NCBI GenBank assembly: GCA_003220905.1
Contig: QHTS01000153.1
Location: 1-16,539, forward strand
Origin: Gemmatimonadota bacterium
GTDB taxonomy: Bacteria; Gemmatimonadota; Gemmatimonadetes; Gemmatimonadales; GWC2-71-9
Reading direction: 5' to 3'
DNA: 16,539 bases
The first letter of the stretch is position 1. Every line of letters begins with the position of its first letter. This document shows, piece by piece, positions 1-8,152 of the stretch. Under the pieces are notes generated by a model. The model ran no database searches. It was not told the origin of the DNA and saw only the letters and a list, made by a program, of their open reading frames with translations. The position numbers were made by a program, and so were the translations under genes.

Positions 1-198
1 GGCTGCGGCATGGGACGGAGCGCCGCCGACTCCGTCACTGACGGCTGGGGGCGGGTGCACGGCATCCCGTGGCTCCGGGTCGCGGACGCGAGCCTGTTTC
101 CCGACGCGCTCGAGATCAACCCCTACCTCACCATCATGGGACTCGCGGACCGCGTCGCGGAGGGGATCCGGCGGGACTTGGCAGCGACTGGTGCCTGA
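1..198 (+). CDS. GMC-family oxidoreductase, C-terminal fragment (cut by window edge)
   Basis: Only the last 65 residues are in the window. They match the C-terminal domain of glucose-methanol-choline FAD oxidoreductases: a GxxMG turn, then GRVHGIPWLRVADAS (residues 17-31 of the visible part), then LFPDALEINPYLTIMGLADR with the conserved NP that carries a catalytic-site Asn and closes over the FAD. The usual histidine lies upstream and is not visible. In the family this domain shapes the substrate pocket of enzymes oxidising alcohols, sugars or sterols; the substrate here cannot be told. The stop codon overlaps the start of the next flavoenzyme by 8 bases, so the two are probably co-transcribed and translationally coupled. 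The short GCGMG replaces the more usual GxCRMG, a minor departure. Confidence 0.88.
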   Translation, partial: GCGMGRSAADSVTDGWGRVHGIPWLRVADASLFPDALEINPYLTIMGLADRVAEGIRRDLAATGA

Positions 199-1318
199 GA
201 GAGTTGACGTCGTCGTGGTGGGCGGCGGGCCGGCGGGGCTCGCGACGTCGCAACAGCTGAGCCAACACCACGTGCCCCACCGCGTCCTCGAGCGCGGCGA
301 CACCGTCGGATCCACCTGGGCGAACCTGTACGACAGCCTCACCCTCCACACTGGGAAGCACATGTCGAGCCTCCCCGGCATGCCGTTCCCCCGCTCCGCG
401 CCGCTGTTCGTGCCACGCCGGGAGTTCTTGGACTACCTGCGAGGCTACGCTGAGCGTTTCGAGCTACCCATCGACACGGGGCGCGACGCCGAGCGGATCG
501 CGCGGACCGACGGCACGTGGACGATGCACACGAGCCGGGGCGTCCTCACGGCCCACATCGTGGTCGTCGCCACGGGGATCGTGGCCAACCCGAAGACCCC
601 GCACTTCCCGGGGCAGGAGCGCTTCGCGGGGCGGATCGCGCACAGCGTCGCGTACCGGCGCCCCGATGGATACGCCGGCCGCCGAGTGCTCGTGGTTGGG
701 GTGGGGAACTCGGGGGCGGAGATCGGAAGCGAGATCGCGCGCGCCGGTGGCAAGGTGACGGTCGCGGTCCGCTCGGGCGCGAACGTCGTGCCGCTGACGC
801 TTGCGGGACTGCCCATCCAGTATGTCTCCTACTGGGTGCGCAAGCTGCCGCGGCGGGTGCAGGAAGGGGCGCTCGCGCTCGTGCGGCTCCTGACGGAGCT
901 CCGCCGCGGGAAGCCCGTGCTCCCTCGCCCCGCGCACAGCCCCTTGGACGAGATCCCCGTCATCGGATTCCACCTCGTGGACGCGATTGCGCAAGGCTTG
1001 ATCGACGTGCGCGTCGGGGTCGCGGAGCTGACGGCCGACGGGGCGCGCTTCACGGACGGCACATCGGGGCGGTTCGACGAGATCATCCTCGCCACCGGAT
1101 TCGGAGCAGCGCTCGGGCCCCTGGGAGGCTTGGTCCAGGTCGACACGAAGGGCTTCGCGCGTCGCCGCGACCGGGTCGTGAGTCTGGACCAGCCGGGCCT
1201 GTACTTCGTGGGACACAACTACGACGCCACAGGCGGCCTCTACAACATCAGCCGGGACGCGCGGCTCGCAGCCCGGCTGATCGCCGACCAGATCGCGCGG
1301 CGGCCCCCCGCCCCCTAG
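191..1318 (+). CDS. FMO-type flavin-containing monooxygenase / NAD(P)-binding oxidoreductase
   Basis: This is a 375-residue two-dinucleotide flavoprotein. The FAD motif GGGPAG lies at residues 11-16 after a short beta strand. The FMO/Baeyer-Villiger-like signature FAGRIAHSVAY is at 145-155 (FxGxxxHxxxY), and the NADPH motif GVGNSG is at 170-175. Two ATG(I/F) turns (127-129 and near 304) are typical of this fold. Known relatives (bacterial FMO and plant YUCCA-like enzymes) use NADPH and O2 to oxygenate a soft nucleophile or a ketone; the substrate cannot be inferred. The start is a GTG at 191 inside the preceding GMC gene (8-base overlap), chosen because the Rossmann strand begins 4 residues later. 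The gene is cytoplasmic, with no signal peptide. With the GMC enzyme it may form an oxidative tailoring or catabolic pair. An alternative reading as a thioredoxin-reductase-like protein is less likely because of the FMO signature. Confidence 0.88.
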   Translation: MPERVDVVVVGGGPAGLATSQQLSQHHVPHRVLERGDTVGSTWANLYDSLTLHTGKHMSSLPGMPFPRSAPLFVPRREFLDYLRGYAERFELPIDTGRDAERIARTDGTWTMHTSRGVLTAHIVVVATGIVANPKTPHFPGQERFAGRIAHSVAYRRPDGYAGRRVLVVGVGNSGAEIGSEIARAGGKVTVAVRSGANVVPLTLAGLPIQYVSYWVRKLPRRVQEGALALVRLLTELRRGKPVLPRPAHSPLDEIPVIGFHLVDAIAQGLIDVRVGVAELTADGARFTDGTSGRFDEIILATGFGAALGPLGGLVQVDTKGFARRRDRVVSLDQPGLYFVGHNYDATGGLYNISRDARLAARLIADQIARRPPAP

Positions 1319-1361
1319 GACTGGTGCTCAGCTCACGCGCGACGAGCACACGAGAGAAGAA

Positions 1362-1378
1362 GGCTGGCTCGGCCAGCT
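1362..1378 (-). terminator. Possible hairpin terminator after the S9 peptidase gene
   Basis: A GCTGG / CCAGC stem (1363-1367 and 1373-1377) with a 5-base loop lies in the 72-base gap between convergent genes. Read on the minus strand it is followed by TTCTTCTCT, a weak pyrimidine tract. This would end leftward transcription of the peptidase cluster. The stem is short and the T-tract is interrupted, so this is tentative. Confidence 0.3.
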
Positions 1379-1390
1379 CCGCCGACCGAG

Positions 1391-3469
1391 TTAGCGGTTG
1401 CCCGCGCCCGTCGCCGGCTCGGTGGCGCTCCGCCGGTGCTTCTCGAACCAGCTCATCATGTAGAGCTGCGTGCGCATGAAGTTCGACGGCTTCGAGCCCG
1501 TCCCGTGATACTCCCCATTGAAGCGGAGCATGACCGTCGGCACGTTGCGGATCTTGAGCGCCGCGTAGTACTCCTCGGTCTGCGGAATCGGCGTGCGCCG
1601 GTCGAGCTCACCCGTCATGAGGAGCGTCGGGGTGGTCACGCGCCCGACGTACATGAGCGACGAGTGCGCCAGCCATTCGTCGGGCTTGTCCCAGAACGCC
1701 TGACGGAAGAAGCTGAACGTGAAGAGCGGGATGTCCGTCTGACCGGCCATGCTGATCCAGTCGATCACCGGGCAGCGCACCGCGGCCGCCGCGAAGCGGG
1801 TGGTGTGTCCGATCACCCAGCTCGAGAGCACGCCGCCGCCCGAGCACCCCGACACGTACATGCGCGTCGTATCGACGTATCCCTTGCCGATGACGGCGTC
1901 CACGCCTGCCATCAGGTCGTCGTAGTCGGGTCCCGGATAATTGTGGTCGATGCCGTTGGAGAACGCGTCGCCGTAGCCGGTCGAGCCGCGCGGGTTGGTG
2001 TAGAGCACCACGTAGCCGTTCGCCGCGAAGTTCTGGAACATGTAGCTGAACCCCACGTTGTACATCGCGAACGGGCCGCCGTGGATCTCGAGGATCAGCG
2101 GGTACCGCTTCGCCGGATCGAGCGCCGGCGGCTTGACGATCCAGCCCTGCACCCGCGTCCCCCCACTCGACGTGTACCATACTTCCTCGACGCGGGCCAG
2201 CCGCTTGTTCGCCAGCACGTCGTCGTTCACGGCGCTGACGCGCGTCGGGGCCTGCCCGCGCCGCAGATCGATCCGCACGACGTCGGGCCCGTGGTCGGGG
2301 TCGCTGCGCACGCCGACACCGACGAGCGTGCGGGCCAGCGACGCGAGCGAGACGACCTGCGCCCCCTGCGTGACGTCCCGCACGCCGCCCGAGAGATCGG
2401 CGTACCGCACGTTGATCGACCCGCGGTCCGGGGCCGTGAAGTAGACGCCCTTGCCGTCCGGCGCCCAGCGCAGGTTGTCCGGATCGCGGTCCAGGGTGCG
2501 GGACAGGTCGCGGAGCCCCGAGCCGTCGAGCCCCACCGTCCACAGGTCCGCCGTGCGGTGCGTGTGGTCCGAGGAGTCGGATCCGGTCAATGCGACGGTC
2601 CGCCCATCGGGCGACACCGCGGGGCTGGCCCAGAACCCGGGCCGGGAGACGAGCGGCCGGATCGCGCCGCTCGCCACATCCAGCACGTAGAGGCGCGACA
2701 CCTGGTACTGCCGGTCCCAGGTGCTGTCCCGCAGGCCGTCGAACACGATCGTGCGCCCGTCGGGCGTCCAGTCGTAGCCCGTCCCGAACGCGAGCCCGTC
2801 GAACCGGGCGCCCACGTTCCAGCGCCCGCTCGTCAACGCCCGCGCGGTGCCTCCGTCGGCCGGCACGAGGAAGAGATGGGTGAAGCCCTGCGGCATGAAC
2901 CCGACCTTGTCCTGGCGATAATGCAGATCGTCCACCACGCGCGGAGCGGGCGTCCACTTCGCGCCCTCCGGGGGCTTGGGAAGGGAGATGCTCCAGGGCG
3001 TCGAATCCGGCGCGAGCATGACGAAGGCGATGGCTTTGCCGTCGGGTGCCCACTTCGCGTCCGTCGGCGTCTCGGTCAGGCGCGTCACCTGGGACGACGC
3101 GCCCTCAGCATCCATCCAGCGCACGAAAACTTGCGTGCCTTTGGGCTCACCGTCCGCGAAGTACAGGATGCGCGTGCCGTCCGGCGACCATCGTGCGTCC
3201 GATCCCTTCACCAGGAACCGGTGGTGCGACCCGTCGGCGCTCATGATCCAGAGCGCCGACTCCCATTTGTCGTCGATCTTGTTGACCCAGCGTCGCGTAT
3301 ACACGATCTGCGATCCGTCGGGGGAAATCTGCGGATCGGCGACTTGCTCCCAGTCGAGGTAGTGGTCGACGGTGAGGAGCGTGTCGGACGCGGTTTCCTG
3401 GGCGGAGACAGGCACGACGGCGGCCGCCAGTGCCAAAAAGCCGAGTGGAATGGACCAAAGGCGAGACAT
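1391..3469 (-). CDS. Secreted S9-family serine peptidase (prolyl oligopeptidase/acylaminoacyl-peptidase type)
   Basis: The protein has 692 residues. It opens with a signal peptide ending VSAQ (about residues 1-24). A beta-propeller follows (about 40-420), with repeated SPDG/APDG/TPDG turns (49-52, 95-98, 141-144, 235-238, 286-289, 336-339) typical of PD40/WD40-like blades. The C-terminal alpha/beta hydrolase domain carries HGGP (463-466, oxyanion region), the nucleophile elbow GCSGGG with Ser543, Asp623 in GELDRRTP and His655 in GEYHG. All triad residues are present. Known relatives cleave short peptides, often next to proline or at acylated N-termini; this copy is probably periplasmic. The start at 3469 is preferred over a longer reading because it has a GGGAGGA site 7 bases upstream and gives a clean signal peptide. 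It begins 22 bases after the SusC-like gene, so the two are likely co-transcribed. Confidence 0.93.
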   Translation of the reverse strand: MSRLWSIPLGFLALAAAVVPVSAQETASDTLLTVDHYLDWEQVADPQISPDGSQIVYTRRWVNKIDDKWESALWIMSADGSHHRFLVKGSDARWSPDGTRILYFADGEPKGTQVFVRWMDAEGASSQVTRLTETPTDAKWAPDGKAIAFVMLAPDSTPWSISLPKPPEGAKWTPAPRVVDDLHYRQDKVGFMPQGFTHLFLVPADGGTARALTSGRWNVGARFDGLAFGTGYDWTPDGRTIVFDGLRDSTWDRQYQVSRLYVLDVASGAIRPLVSRPGFWASPAVSPDGRTVALTGSDSSDHTHRTADLWTVGLDGSGLRDLSRTLDRDPDNLRWAPDGKGVYFTAPDRGSINVRYADLSGGVRDVTQGAQVVSLASLARTLVGVGVRSDPDHGPDVVRIDLRRGQAPTRVSAVNDDVLANKRLARVEEVWYTSSGGTRVQGWIVKPPALDPAKRYPLILEIHGGPFAMYNVGFSYMFQNFAANGYVVLYTNPRGSTGYGDAFSNGIDHNYPGPDYDDLMAGVDAVIGKGYVDTTRMYVSGCSGGGVLSSWVIGHTTRFAAAAVRCPVIDWISMAGQTDIPLFTFSFFRQAFWDKPDEWLAHSSLMYVGRVTTPTLLMTGELDRRTPIPQTEEYYAALKIRNVPTVMLRFNGEYHGTGSKPSNFMRTQLYMMSWFEKHRRSATEPATGAGNR

Positions 3470-3476
3470 CGGGGAT

Positions 3477-3483
3477 TCCTCCC
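3477..3483 (-). promoter_or_regulatory. Shine-Dalgarno site fixing the S9 peptidase start
   Basis: GGGAGGA on the minus strand lies 7 bases before the ATG at 3469. It sits within the 22-base gap after the SusC-like stop and rules against the 38-codon upstream extension of the reading frame. Confidence 0.75.
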
Positions 3484-3491
3484 AGGAGGGA

Positions 3492-6131
3492 TCAGAACGA
3501 TAGGTCGAGCCGCGCCGTCCAATATCGGGCGAGCGGCTGGGTGAACAGGTCCTCGCGCGTGAGTCCCTCGGGACCGGAGGCATTCACCTCAGGGTCGAGG
3601 CCGCGGTAGCTCGTCCACGTGGCGAGGTTTCTGCCCGAGACCGTGAGTGCCATGTCGGCGGCGCCAAGGTGCGCCGCCCAGCAGGCCGGAGCGATGAGCG
3701 AGAGTGAGACTTCTCGTACCTTCAAAAAACGTGCATTCTCGACCCATCCGGCAGCGGTGCCGGCCCCAGCCGCCGCGCGCGCGACCTGGTCGGCGAGGGG
3801 CGCGGACGGGTCGTTGGCAGCACGGCAGACGTCAGACAGGCAGCGGATCAATTCCGTCGAGTTGAGCAAGGAGTTGCCGCCCCGGTACTCGAGTAATGCC
3901 GCGAGACGCACGTGCTGCCGGACGGCCAAGGCCGTCCTCAACGAGCCGCCTTGCGTCGGGAACGGGTTGCCGAGGAATTGCTCCGTGCCGCCCAGCCGCA
4001 CCTCTCCGGGGACAATGACGCCGTCGCCGTTCGCGTCGGCGTAACCCACGATGGGGACGCCCCAATAGCTCCCCAACGGGAGTCCGGCCTGCGCGACCTG
4101 CAGGACGCCGAGCCCGCCGGACACCACGACCGGCGCCGGGCCGCCAGTCAGGACGCGGTTCCGATTCCCCCAGGCCGACACGGTGACGTCCCACGTGACT
4201 CCGGGGCGACGGACAACGCTGGCCGCGAGCATGAGCTCCATGCCCTTGTTCGACAGGACACCCGCGTCGGGGAGCAGGAGGCCGCCGCCGACCGAGGGGG
4301 CGAGGGGAACCGCGACCACGAGATGGCTCGTGCGCCGGCTATAGAGTGTTACGCCGAATGCCGCCCGGCCCGCCAGCAGCTCGGCGTCGATTCCGCCTTC
4401 GATCTCGCGCGTCCGCTCCGGCGCCATTCCCGCGAACGCCGCTTGGCGGCCGGCCACTCCATACGCGGCGCGCAACCGCAAGGAGCCCACTGGCGAACCT
4501 GCGCCCATCGACGGGTGCCACGCGACGCCGACGTGGGGGTATACCGCGGCAGGGTCGCTCGCGCCGAACCGCGTTGTCGCGTCACGCCGCACGGACCCGG
4601 TCAGGAACAAGCGCTGCCCCCACGCCAGTTGTTGCTCGATCAAGACACCGATCGTGTGCGCAACGGACGAGTCGCCGACGACCGACGTCACCGAGCCACC
4701 GCCGCCCGGCGCCCCCCCGACGGTCTGGTGGTTGGTGAAGAGAAGCTCGTCGGAATGCCTGAAGTACTGAGCTCCCGCCGTCGTGCGCGCGCTCACGCGC
4801 GCACCGACCTGGTACGTCGCCGTCGCGGTGATCGTCGCCGTGTATCGATTACTTTGCAGCTGATTGTCCGCCAAGAAGCTCGAGGCCCCGCCCACGCTGT
4901 CGACGTGAACTTGGGTGTCATGCTGGGAGGCCCGATCGAGCCCGACGGTCGCCCGGGCGGTGAAGAAATCGCGTGGATGCCAGGTACCCGCGAGGCTCGT
5001 GCTCACCCGCTCGGCGTGCTCCGACGTCACCACCCGGAAGAGGTCGCTCGGAGGGAGCGTGCCCCAACCCCCGTTCACCGTGGTATCGCCGCTGCCCAGC
5101 ATGCCGCTGGCGAGAAGCCCGGCAGTGCTGTTGTCGTTGATCGGTAGCCGCAAGTCCCCGGAAAAGTAGCCCGCCGTCAGGGCGAGGTCCGCGCTCCCGC
5201 CCGCGAACAGCTGACCGCTGGCCCGGAGATTGGCGCGGCGCACATAATTCGGGTTCAGGACTTCCGCCGTCAGCCCGCCCGTCGCCGAGAGTTGGGATTG
5301 CTCGGGCCCGGGCAGTCCGTATACGCCGCCGAACCCGTCCCATTGGCCCGCCAGCGAGAACTGCCGCCGCGCGTTGCCGCCCGACGCGCTGAGTCCATAC
5401 TGCCGGAGGTAGCCGTCGCGAAACGGAGAGGAGCCTGGATGCTCCAGCACGTTGCTCCGCAGCAGGTGACACGCGCCGCTCGCTACACCGGTGATCGTGC
5501 ACGGAGCGCCCGATGAATCAACGGCCTGGAAGTTGTCGGGAAACGCCGCGGCCTGCGAGACGACCCCTTGGGACGTGAAGGCCCGCAACCGCGACGCGCC
5601 CGCCCCGCCACGCTTCGTGGTGATGAGGAGGACGCCGTTCGCCGCATCGGTCCCGTACAGGGCAGTCGCGCTGGGCCCTGGAAGGACCGTGATCGTGGCG
5701 ATGGCGTCGACGTCGAGGTCATCCACGCGCGACGTCGTCTGCCCGCCTACCGGCACCGTGAGGCTCGCCACCTCGTCGTCCACACGGATGCCGTCGACGT
5801 AGATCTGAGGCGCGTTCGTGGCCGTGACGCTGCCCGCGCCCCGGATCTGGATGCGCGACCCCGTTCCCATCGTTCCGGAGCTCGGGAGCACCTCGACTCC
5901 GGGGACTCGGCCGGTGAGAAGCTCGCTGAGGGTGCGAGCGGGGAATTCGCGGAGCAGCGAATCGACGTCGAGCACTGTAACGGCGGCACCGAGCTCACGG
6001 ACGGCGCGGTCGCCCGTGAGGAGCCGCGCGGTAGGCGCCTCGTGCGCGCCGATCGTGTCCTGCGCATGAAGGCAGGGCGTGCAGAGCGATACCACGATCG
6101 TGAGCCACGTGGCGAGACGGATGCCCAACAT
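3492..6131 (-). CDS. SusC/RagA-like TonB-dependent outer membrane receptor
   Basis: The protein has 879 residues. The signal peptide is about residues 1-24 (cleavage near LHAQ). A plug domain follows (about 45-175) with the SusC-type run LSELLTGRVPGVEV (68-81), SRIQIRGAGS (92-101) and YVDGIRVD (111-118), then ATALYGTDAANGVLLITTKRG (155-175). The remainder is beta-barrel sequence ending in LDLSF, with the terminal Phe usual for Bam-inserted barrels. The family imports oligosaccharides or peptides across the outer membrane using TonB energy. The N-terminal carboxypeptidase-regulatory-like domain common in Bacteroidota SusC is absent: only about 20 residues separate the signal peptide from the plug. 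No SusD lipoprotein gene is adjacent. The start at 6131 follows a TGAGGGG site at 6138-6144; a longer reading lacks a signal peptide at its N-terminus. The neighbouring peptidases suggest a peptide substrate (inference). Confidence 0.92.
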   Translation of the reverse strand: MLGIRLATWLTIVVSLCTPCLHAQDTIGAHEAPTARLLTGDRAVRELGAAVTVLDVDSLLREFPARTLSELLTGRVPGVEVLPSSGTMGTGSRIQIRGAGSVTATNAPQIYVDGIRVDDEVASLTVPVGGQTTSRVDDLDVDAIATITVLPGPSATALYGTDAANGVLLITTKRGGAGASRLRAFTSQGVVSQAAAFPDNFQAVDSSGAPCTITGVASGACHLLRSNVLEHPGSSPFRDGYLRQYGLSASGGNARRQFSLAGQWDGFGGVYGLPGPEQSQLSATGGLTAEVLNPNYVRRANLRASGQLFAGGSADLALTAGYFSGDLRLPINDNSTAGLLASGMLGSGDTTVNGGWGTLPPSDLFRVVTSEHAERVSTSLAGTWHPRDFFTARATVGLDRASQHDTQVHVDSVGGASSFLADNQLQSNRYTATITATATYQVGARVSARTTAGAQYFRHSDELLFTNHQTVGGAPGGGGSVTSVVGDSSVAHTIGVLIEQQLAWGQRLFLTGSVRRDATTRFGASDPAAVYPHVGVAWHPSMGAGSPVGSLRLRAAYGVAGRQAAFAGMAPERTREIEGGIDAELLAGRAAFGVTLYSRRTSHLVVAVPLAPSVGGGLLLPDAGVLSNKGMELMLAASVVRRPGVTWDVTVSAWGNRNRVLTGGPAPVVVSGGLGVLQVAQAGLPLGSYWGVPIVGYADANGDGVIVPGEVRLGGTEQFLGNPFPTQGGSLRTALAVRQHVRLAALLEYRGGNSLLNSTELIRCLSDVCRAANDPSAPLADQVARAAAGAGTAAGWVENARFLKVREVSLSLIAPACWAAHLGAADMALTVSGRNLATWTSYRGLDPEVNASGPEGLTREDLFTQPLARYWTARLDLSF

Positions 6132-6232
6132 GGACGGCCCCTCAGGAAGCGAAAACCTGCCTAAGAGAACGCGCGCCACCGGAGGGCACAAGACCGCCTT
6201 GTCGCGTCGGTGCAACAGGCCCGCGCCTCGCG

Positions 6233-7570
6233 TCAGCGCGCCGCTTTCGCGCCCCCCGTCAGACTGTCCTTGACGATCTGACCGCCTTTCATCACGAACC
6301 CGACGTGCTCGAGCACGGTGACGTCCTGGAGCGGGTCGCCCACGACCCCGATCACGTCGGCGAATTTGCCGGGCTCGAGCGCGCCGACCAGGTCCCGCCA
6401 GCCGATCAGGTCCGCAGCGTTGACGGTGGCCGCCTGGATCGCCTGCAACGGCGTCGTCCCCCAGCGCACCATGTGCGCGAACTGTTTCGCGTTCCAGCCG
6501 TGCGGGTATACCCCCGCATCGGTGCCGTACGCGATCTTCACGCCCGCCTGCACGGCCTTTTTGAAATTCTCACGCTGCTGGCGGCCCACCAGGCGCTCCT
6601 TCTCGATGATCTTCTGCGGGAAGCCGAGGCGGGTGTACTCGGCGATGATGTAGTCGTCGTTGTAGATGTCGGCGACGAGGTAGGTGCCGCGCTCCTTCAT
6701 GAGGCGGATGCCTTCGTCGTCGACGAGACTGCCGTGCTCGACCGACGCGACGCCGGCGCGCACCGCGCGCTTGATCGCCTCCGCGCCGTGGGCGTGCGCG
6801 GCCACCTTCCGGCCCCACATCGCCGCCTCCTCGACTACCGCGTTGAGCTCTTCCTGCGTGTACTGCGGAGCGCCGACCGATTCCTCTTCGGACAGGACGC
6901 CCGCGCTCGCGAGCACCTTGATGAGATCCGCGCCGTACTTCACCTCGAACCGGATCTTCTCGCGGATCTGGTCCACGCCGTTCGCTATCCCTGAGAAGCC
7001 GTCGAAATGGAGATAGGGCGACATGCCGTTCACGTCGCCGTGCCCGCCGGTGGCGGAGAGGGGCATCGTCGACACGAGCATGCGCGGTCCCGGGACCGCG
7101 CCCTCGTTGATCGCGTTGCGCAGCGCCACGTCGATGAACGCGCCGGCCCCGACGTTCCGCACCGTGGTGAACCCTGCATCGAGCGTCCGTTTGGCGTAGA
7201 GGTGCGCCCGGACGGCTTCATCGATCGGGCTCATGCGGAACAGCTGCTTGTAGTAATCGCCGGGGTCGGATGTGATGTGGGTGTGGCAGTCGATCAACCC
7301 GGGCAGCACGGTGGCGTTGCGCAGGTCGATCACGCGCGCATCGCGCGGCGCATGGCCGGCGACGGCGTCCGCGGGGCCGACCTCCTTGATGCGGTCGCCC
7401 TCGATCAGGATCGCCTGGTTCGTGAGCACCGTGCCGGTGCGCACCGCGATGAGCCGCCCCGCGCGCACCAGCACGCTCGGGCGGGCGGCCCCCCCCGAGT
7501 CCGCCTGGGCGGCGAGGTCGCGTCCGGCGAGGAGGCCCGCGACGAGGATCAGGCCCGCGCGCCGGATCAT
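6233..7570 (-). CDS. Secreted amidohydrolase, Xaa-Pro dipeptidase/imidazolonepropionase-like (COG1228 type)
   Basis: The protein has 445 residues. A signal peptide (about 1-22, ending LAAQ) precedes an amidohydrolase fold. Metal-site residues are all visible: HTH at 96-98, a likely carboxylated Lys218 (ADLIKVLASAG), His259 and His261 in AAHAHG, His279 in SVEHG and Asp351 in YGTDAG. The C-terminal beta segment reads LEPGKFADVIGVVGDPL (398-414). This pattern matches binuclear-zinc amidohydrolases that act as periplasmic Xaa-Pro dipeptidases or carboxypeptidases; the exact substrate is not readable. The ATG at 7570 overlaps the stop of the upstream small gene as ATGA, so translation is coupled. 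A 101-base gap separates it from the SusC-like gene downstream; I see no terminator in that gap, so the cluster may be one transcript. Confidence 0.92.
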   Translation of the reverse strand: MIRRAGLILVAGLLAGRDLAAQADSGGAARPSVLVRAGRLIAVRTGTVLTNQAILIEGDRIKEVGPADAVAGHAPRDARVIDLRNATVLPGLIDCHTHITSDPGDYYKQLFRMSPIDEAVRAHLYAKRTLDAGFTTVRNVGAGAFIDVALRNAINEGAVPGPRMLVSTMPLSATGGHGDVNGMSPYLHFDGFSGIANGVDQIREKIRFEVKYGADLIKVLASAGVLSEEESVGAPQYTQEELNAVVEEAAMWGRKVAAHAHGAEAIKRAVRAGVASVEHGSLVDDEGIRLMKERGTYLVADIYNDDYIIAEYTRLGFPQKIIEKERLVGRQQRENFKKAVQAGVKIAYGTDAGVYPHGWNAKQFAHMVRWGTTPLQAIQAATVNAADLIGWRDLVGALEPGKFADVIGVVGDPLQDVTVLEHVGFVMKGGQIVKDSLTGGAKAAR

Positions 7571-8085
7571 CGCGCGCCTCCGATCGTCTTCTCGACACGC
7601 TGCGCGAACACGTGGGCCCCCGCCGGCGCCATACGACTCGCGTCCCCTTTGATCTCGTAGCTGTCGGCGAGCACCGGCTTCCCGGTCGTGGCATCGAACA
7701 ACTCGGCCGTGAGGAGCCACACCAGGTTCGAGAGGTTCGAGATGGTCCCCTTCGCGACCCAGCGGGCGCCGAGCTGCCGGGCGACGGCCACGGCGCAGTC
7801 GTTGCCGCACGGGTTGCCGCCCGCCTCCGCGGCGGCGACCGCGGCCGCGACCGCGCTCGAATCGACCAGCGTCACCAGCTCGGACGCGCGCAGCGTGGCG
7901 AGCAGCTTGCTCGTCGCCGCCGCCACGACCGCCGTGTCGCTCGCTTGGAGCACGTTGGCGTGCTCGCCGTCGAACCGCAGGTTCACCACCACGATTGCCG
8001 GACGCGGCTGGCCACTCTGGGCCAGGAGAGGAGGCGCGGTCACCGAGACCAGCATCAACAGAAGGGCAACACCGCCTGCGTGCAC
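7567..8085 (-). CDS. Small secreted protein of CsgG/TolB-N-like fold (DUF2380-like)
   Basis: The protein has 172 residues with a signal peptide (about 1-23, ending LLAQ). The mature part starts with a strand (PAIVVVNLRFDG, 29-40), then a helix-rich region and VTLVDSSAVAAAV. CGNDC (93-97) leads into AVARQLGARWVAKGTISNLS (100-119), then strands ending LFDATTGKPVLADSY. A Cys-x3-Cys, a helix, then 'lgA..vv.G.i' and 'd..tGk' is the layout of small periplasmic proteins annotated DUF2380/DUF3280, which resemble CsgG, FlgO and TolB-N. Their function is not established. The GTG start at 8085 has GGAGGA 5 bases upstream. The stop overlaps the amidohydrolase start by ATGA. It is probably the first gene of the leftward cluster, and the two cysteines could form a disulfide. 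Confidence 0.78.
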   Translation of the reverse strand: MHAGGVALLLMLVSVTAPPLLAQSGQPRPAIVVVNLRFDGEHANVLQASDTAVVAAATSKLLATLRASELVTLVDSSAVAAAVAAAEAGGNPCGNDCAVAVARQLGARWVAKGTISNLSNLVWLLTAELFDATTGKPVLADSYEIKGDASRMAPAGAHVFAQRVEKTIGGAR

Positions 8086-8090
8086 GCGAA

Positions 8091-8096
8091 TCCTCC
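8091..8096 (-). promoter_or_regulatory. Shine-Dalgarno site for the GTG start of the DUF2380-like gene
   Basis: GGAGGA on the minus strand lies 5 bases before the GTG at 8085. It decides the start, since longer readings run into the divergent transporter gene. I see no convincing -35/-10 pair for either direction in the 67-base divergent gap 8086-8152. Confidence 0.7.
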
Positions 8097-8152
8097 GGGT
8101 CGTGGGATGTGCAGAACGGGTGTAATCTAGAGGTCCCTCGACCGGGACACCA

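Noticed and set aside
1436..3544. A 702-codon open frame on the plus strand opposite the S9 peptidase
   Set aside because: It is His/Arg/Val-rich antisense sequence with no domain, caused by high GC. The minus frame has a signal peptide, propeller and catalytic triad.
3912..5147. Long plus-strand frame (411 codons) opposite the SusC-like gene
   Set aside because: Low-complexity Arg/Ala-rich shadow; the receptor frame is clearly coding.
8086..8152. TAATCT at 8123-8128 as a -10 box for the transporter
   Set aside because: No -35 match at a suitable distance; too weak to list as a promoter.
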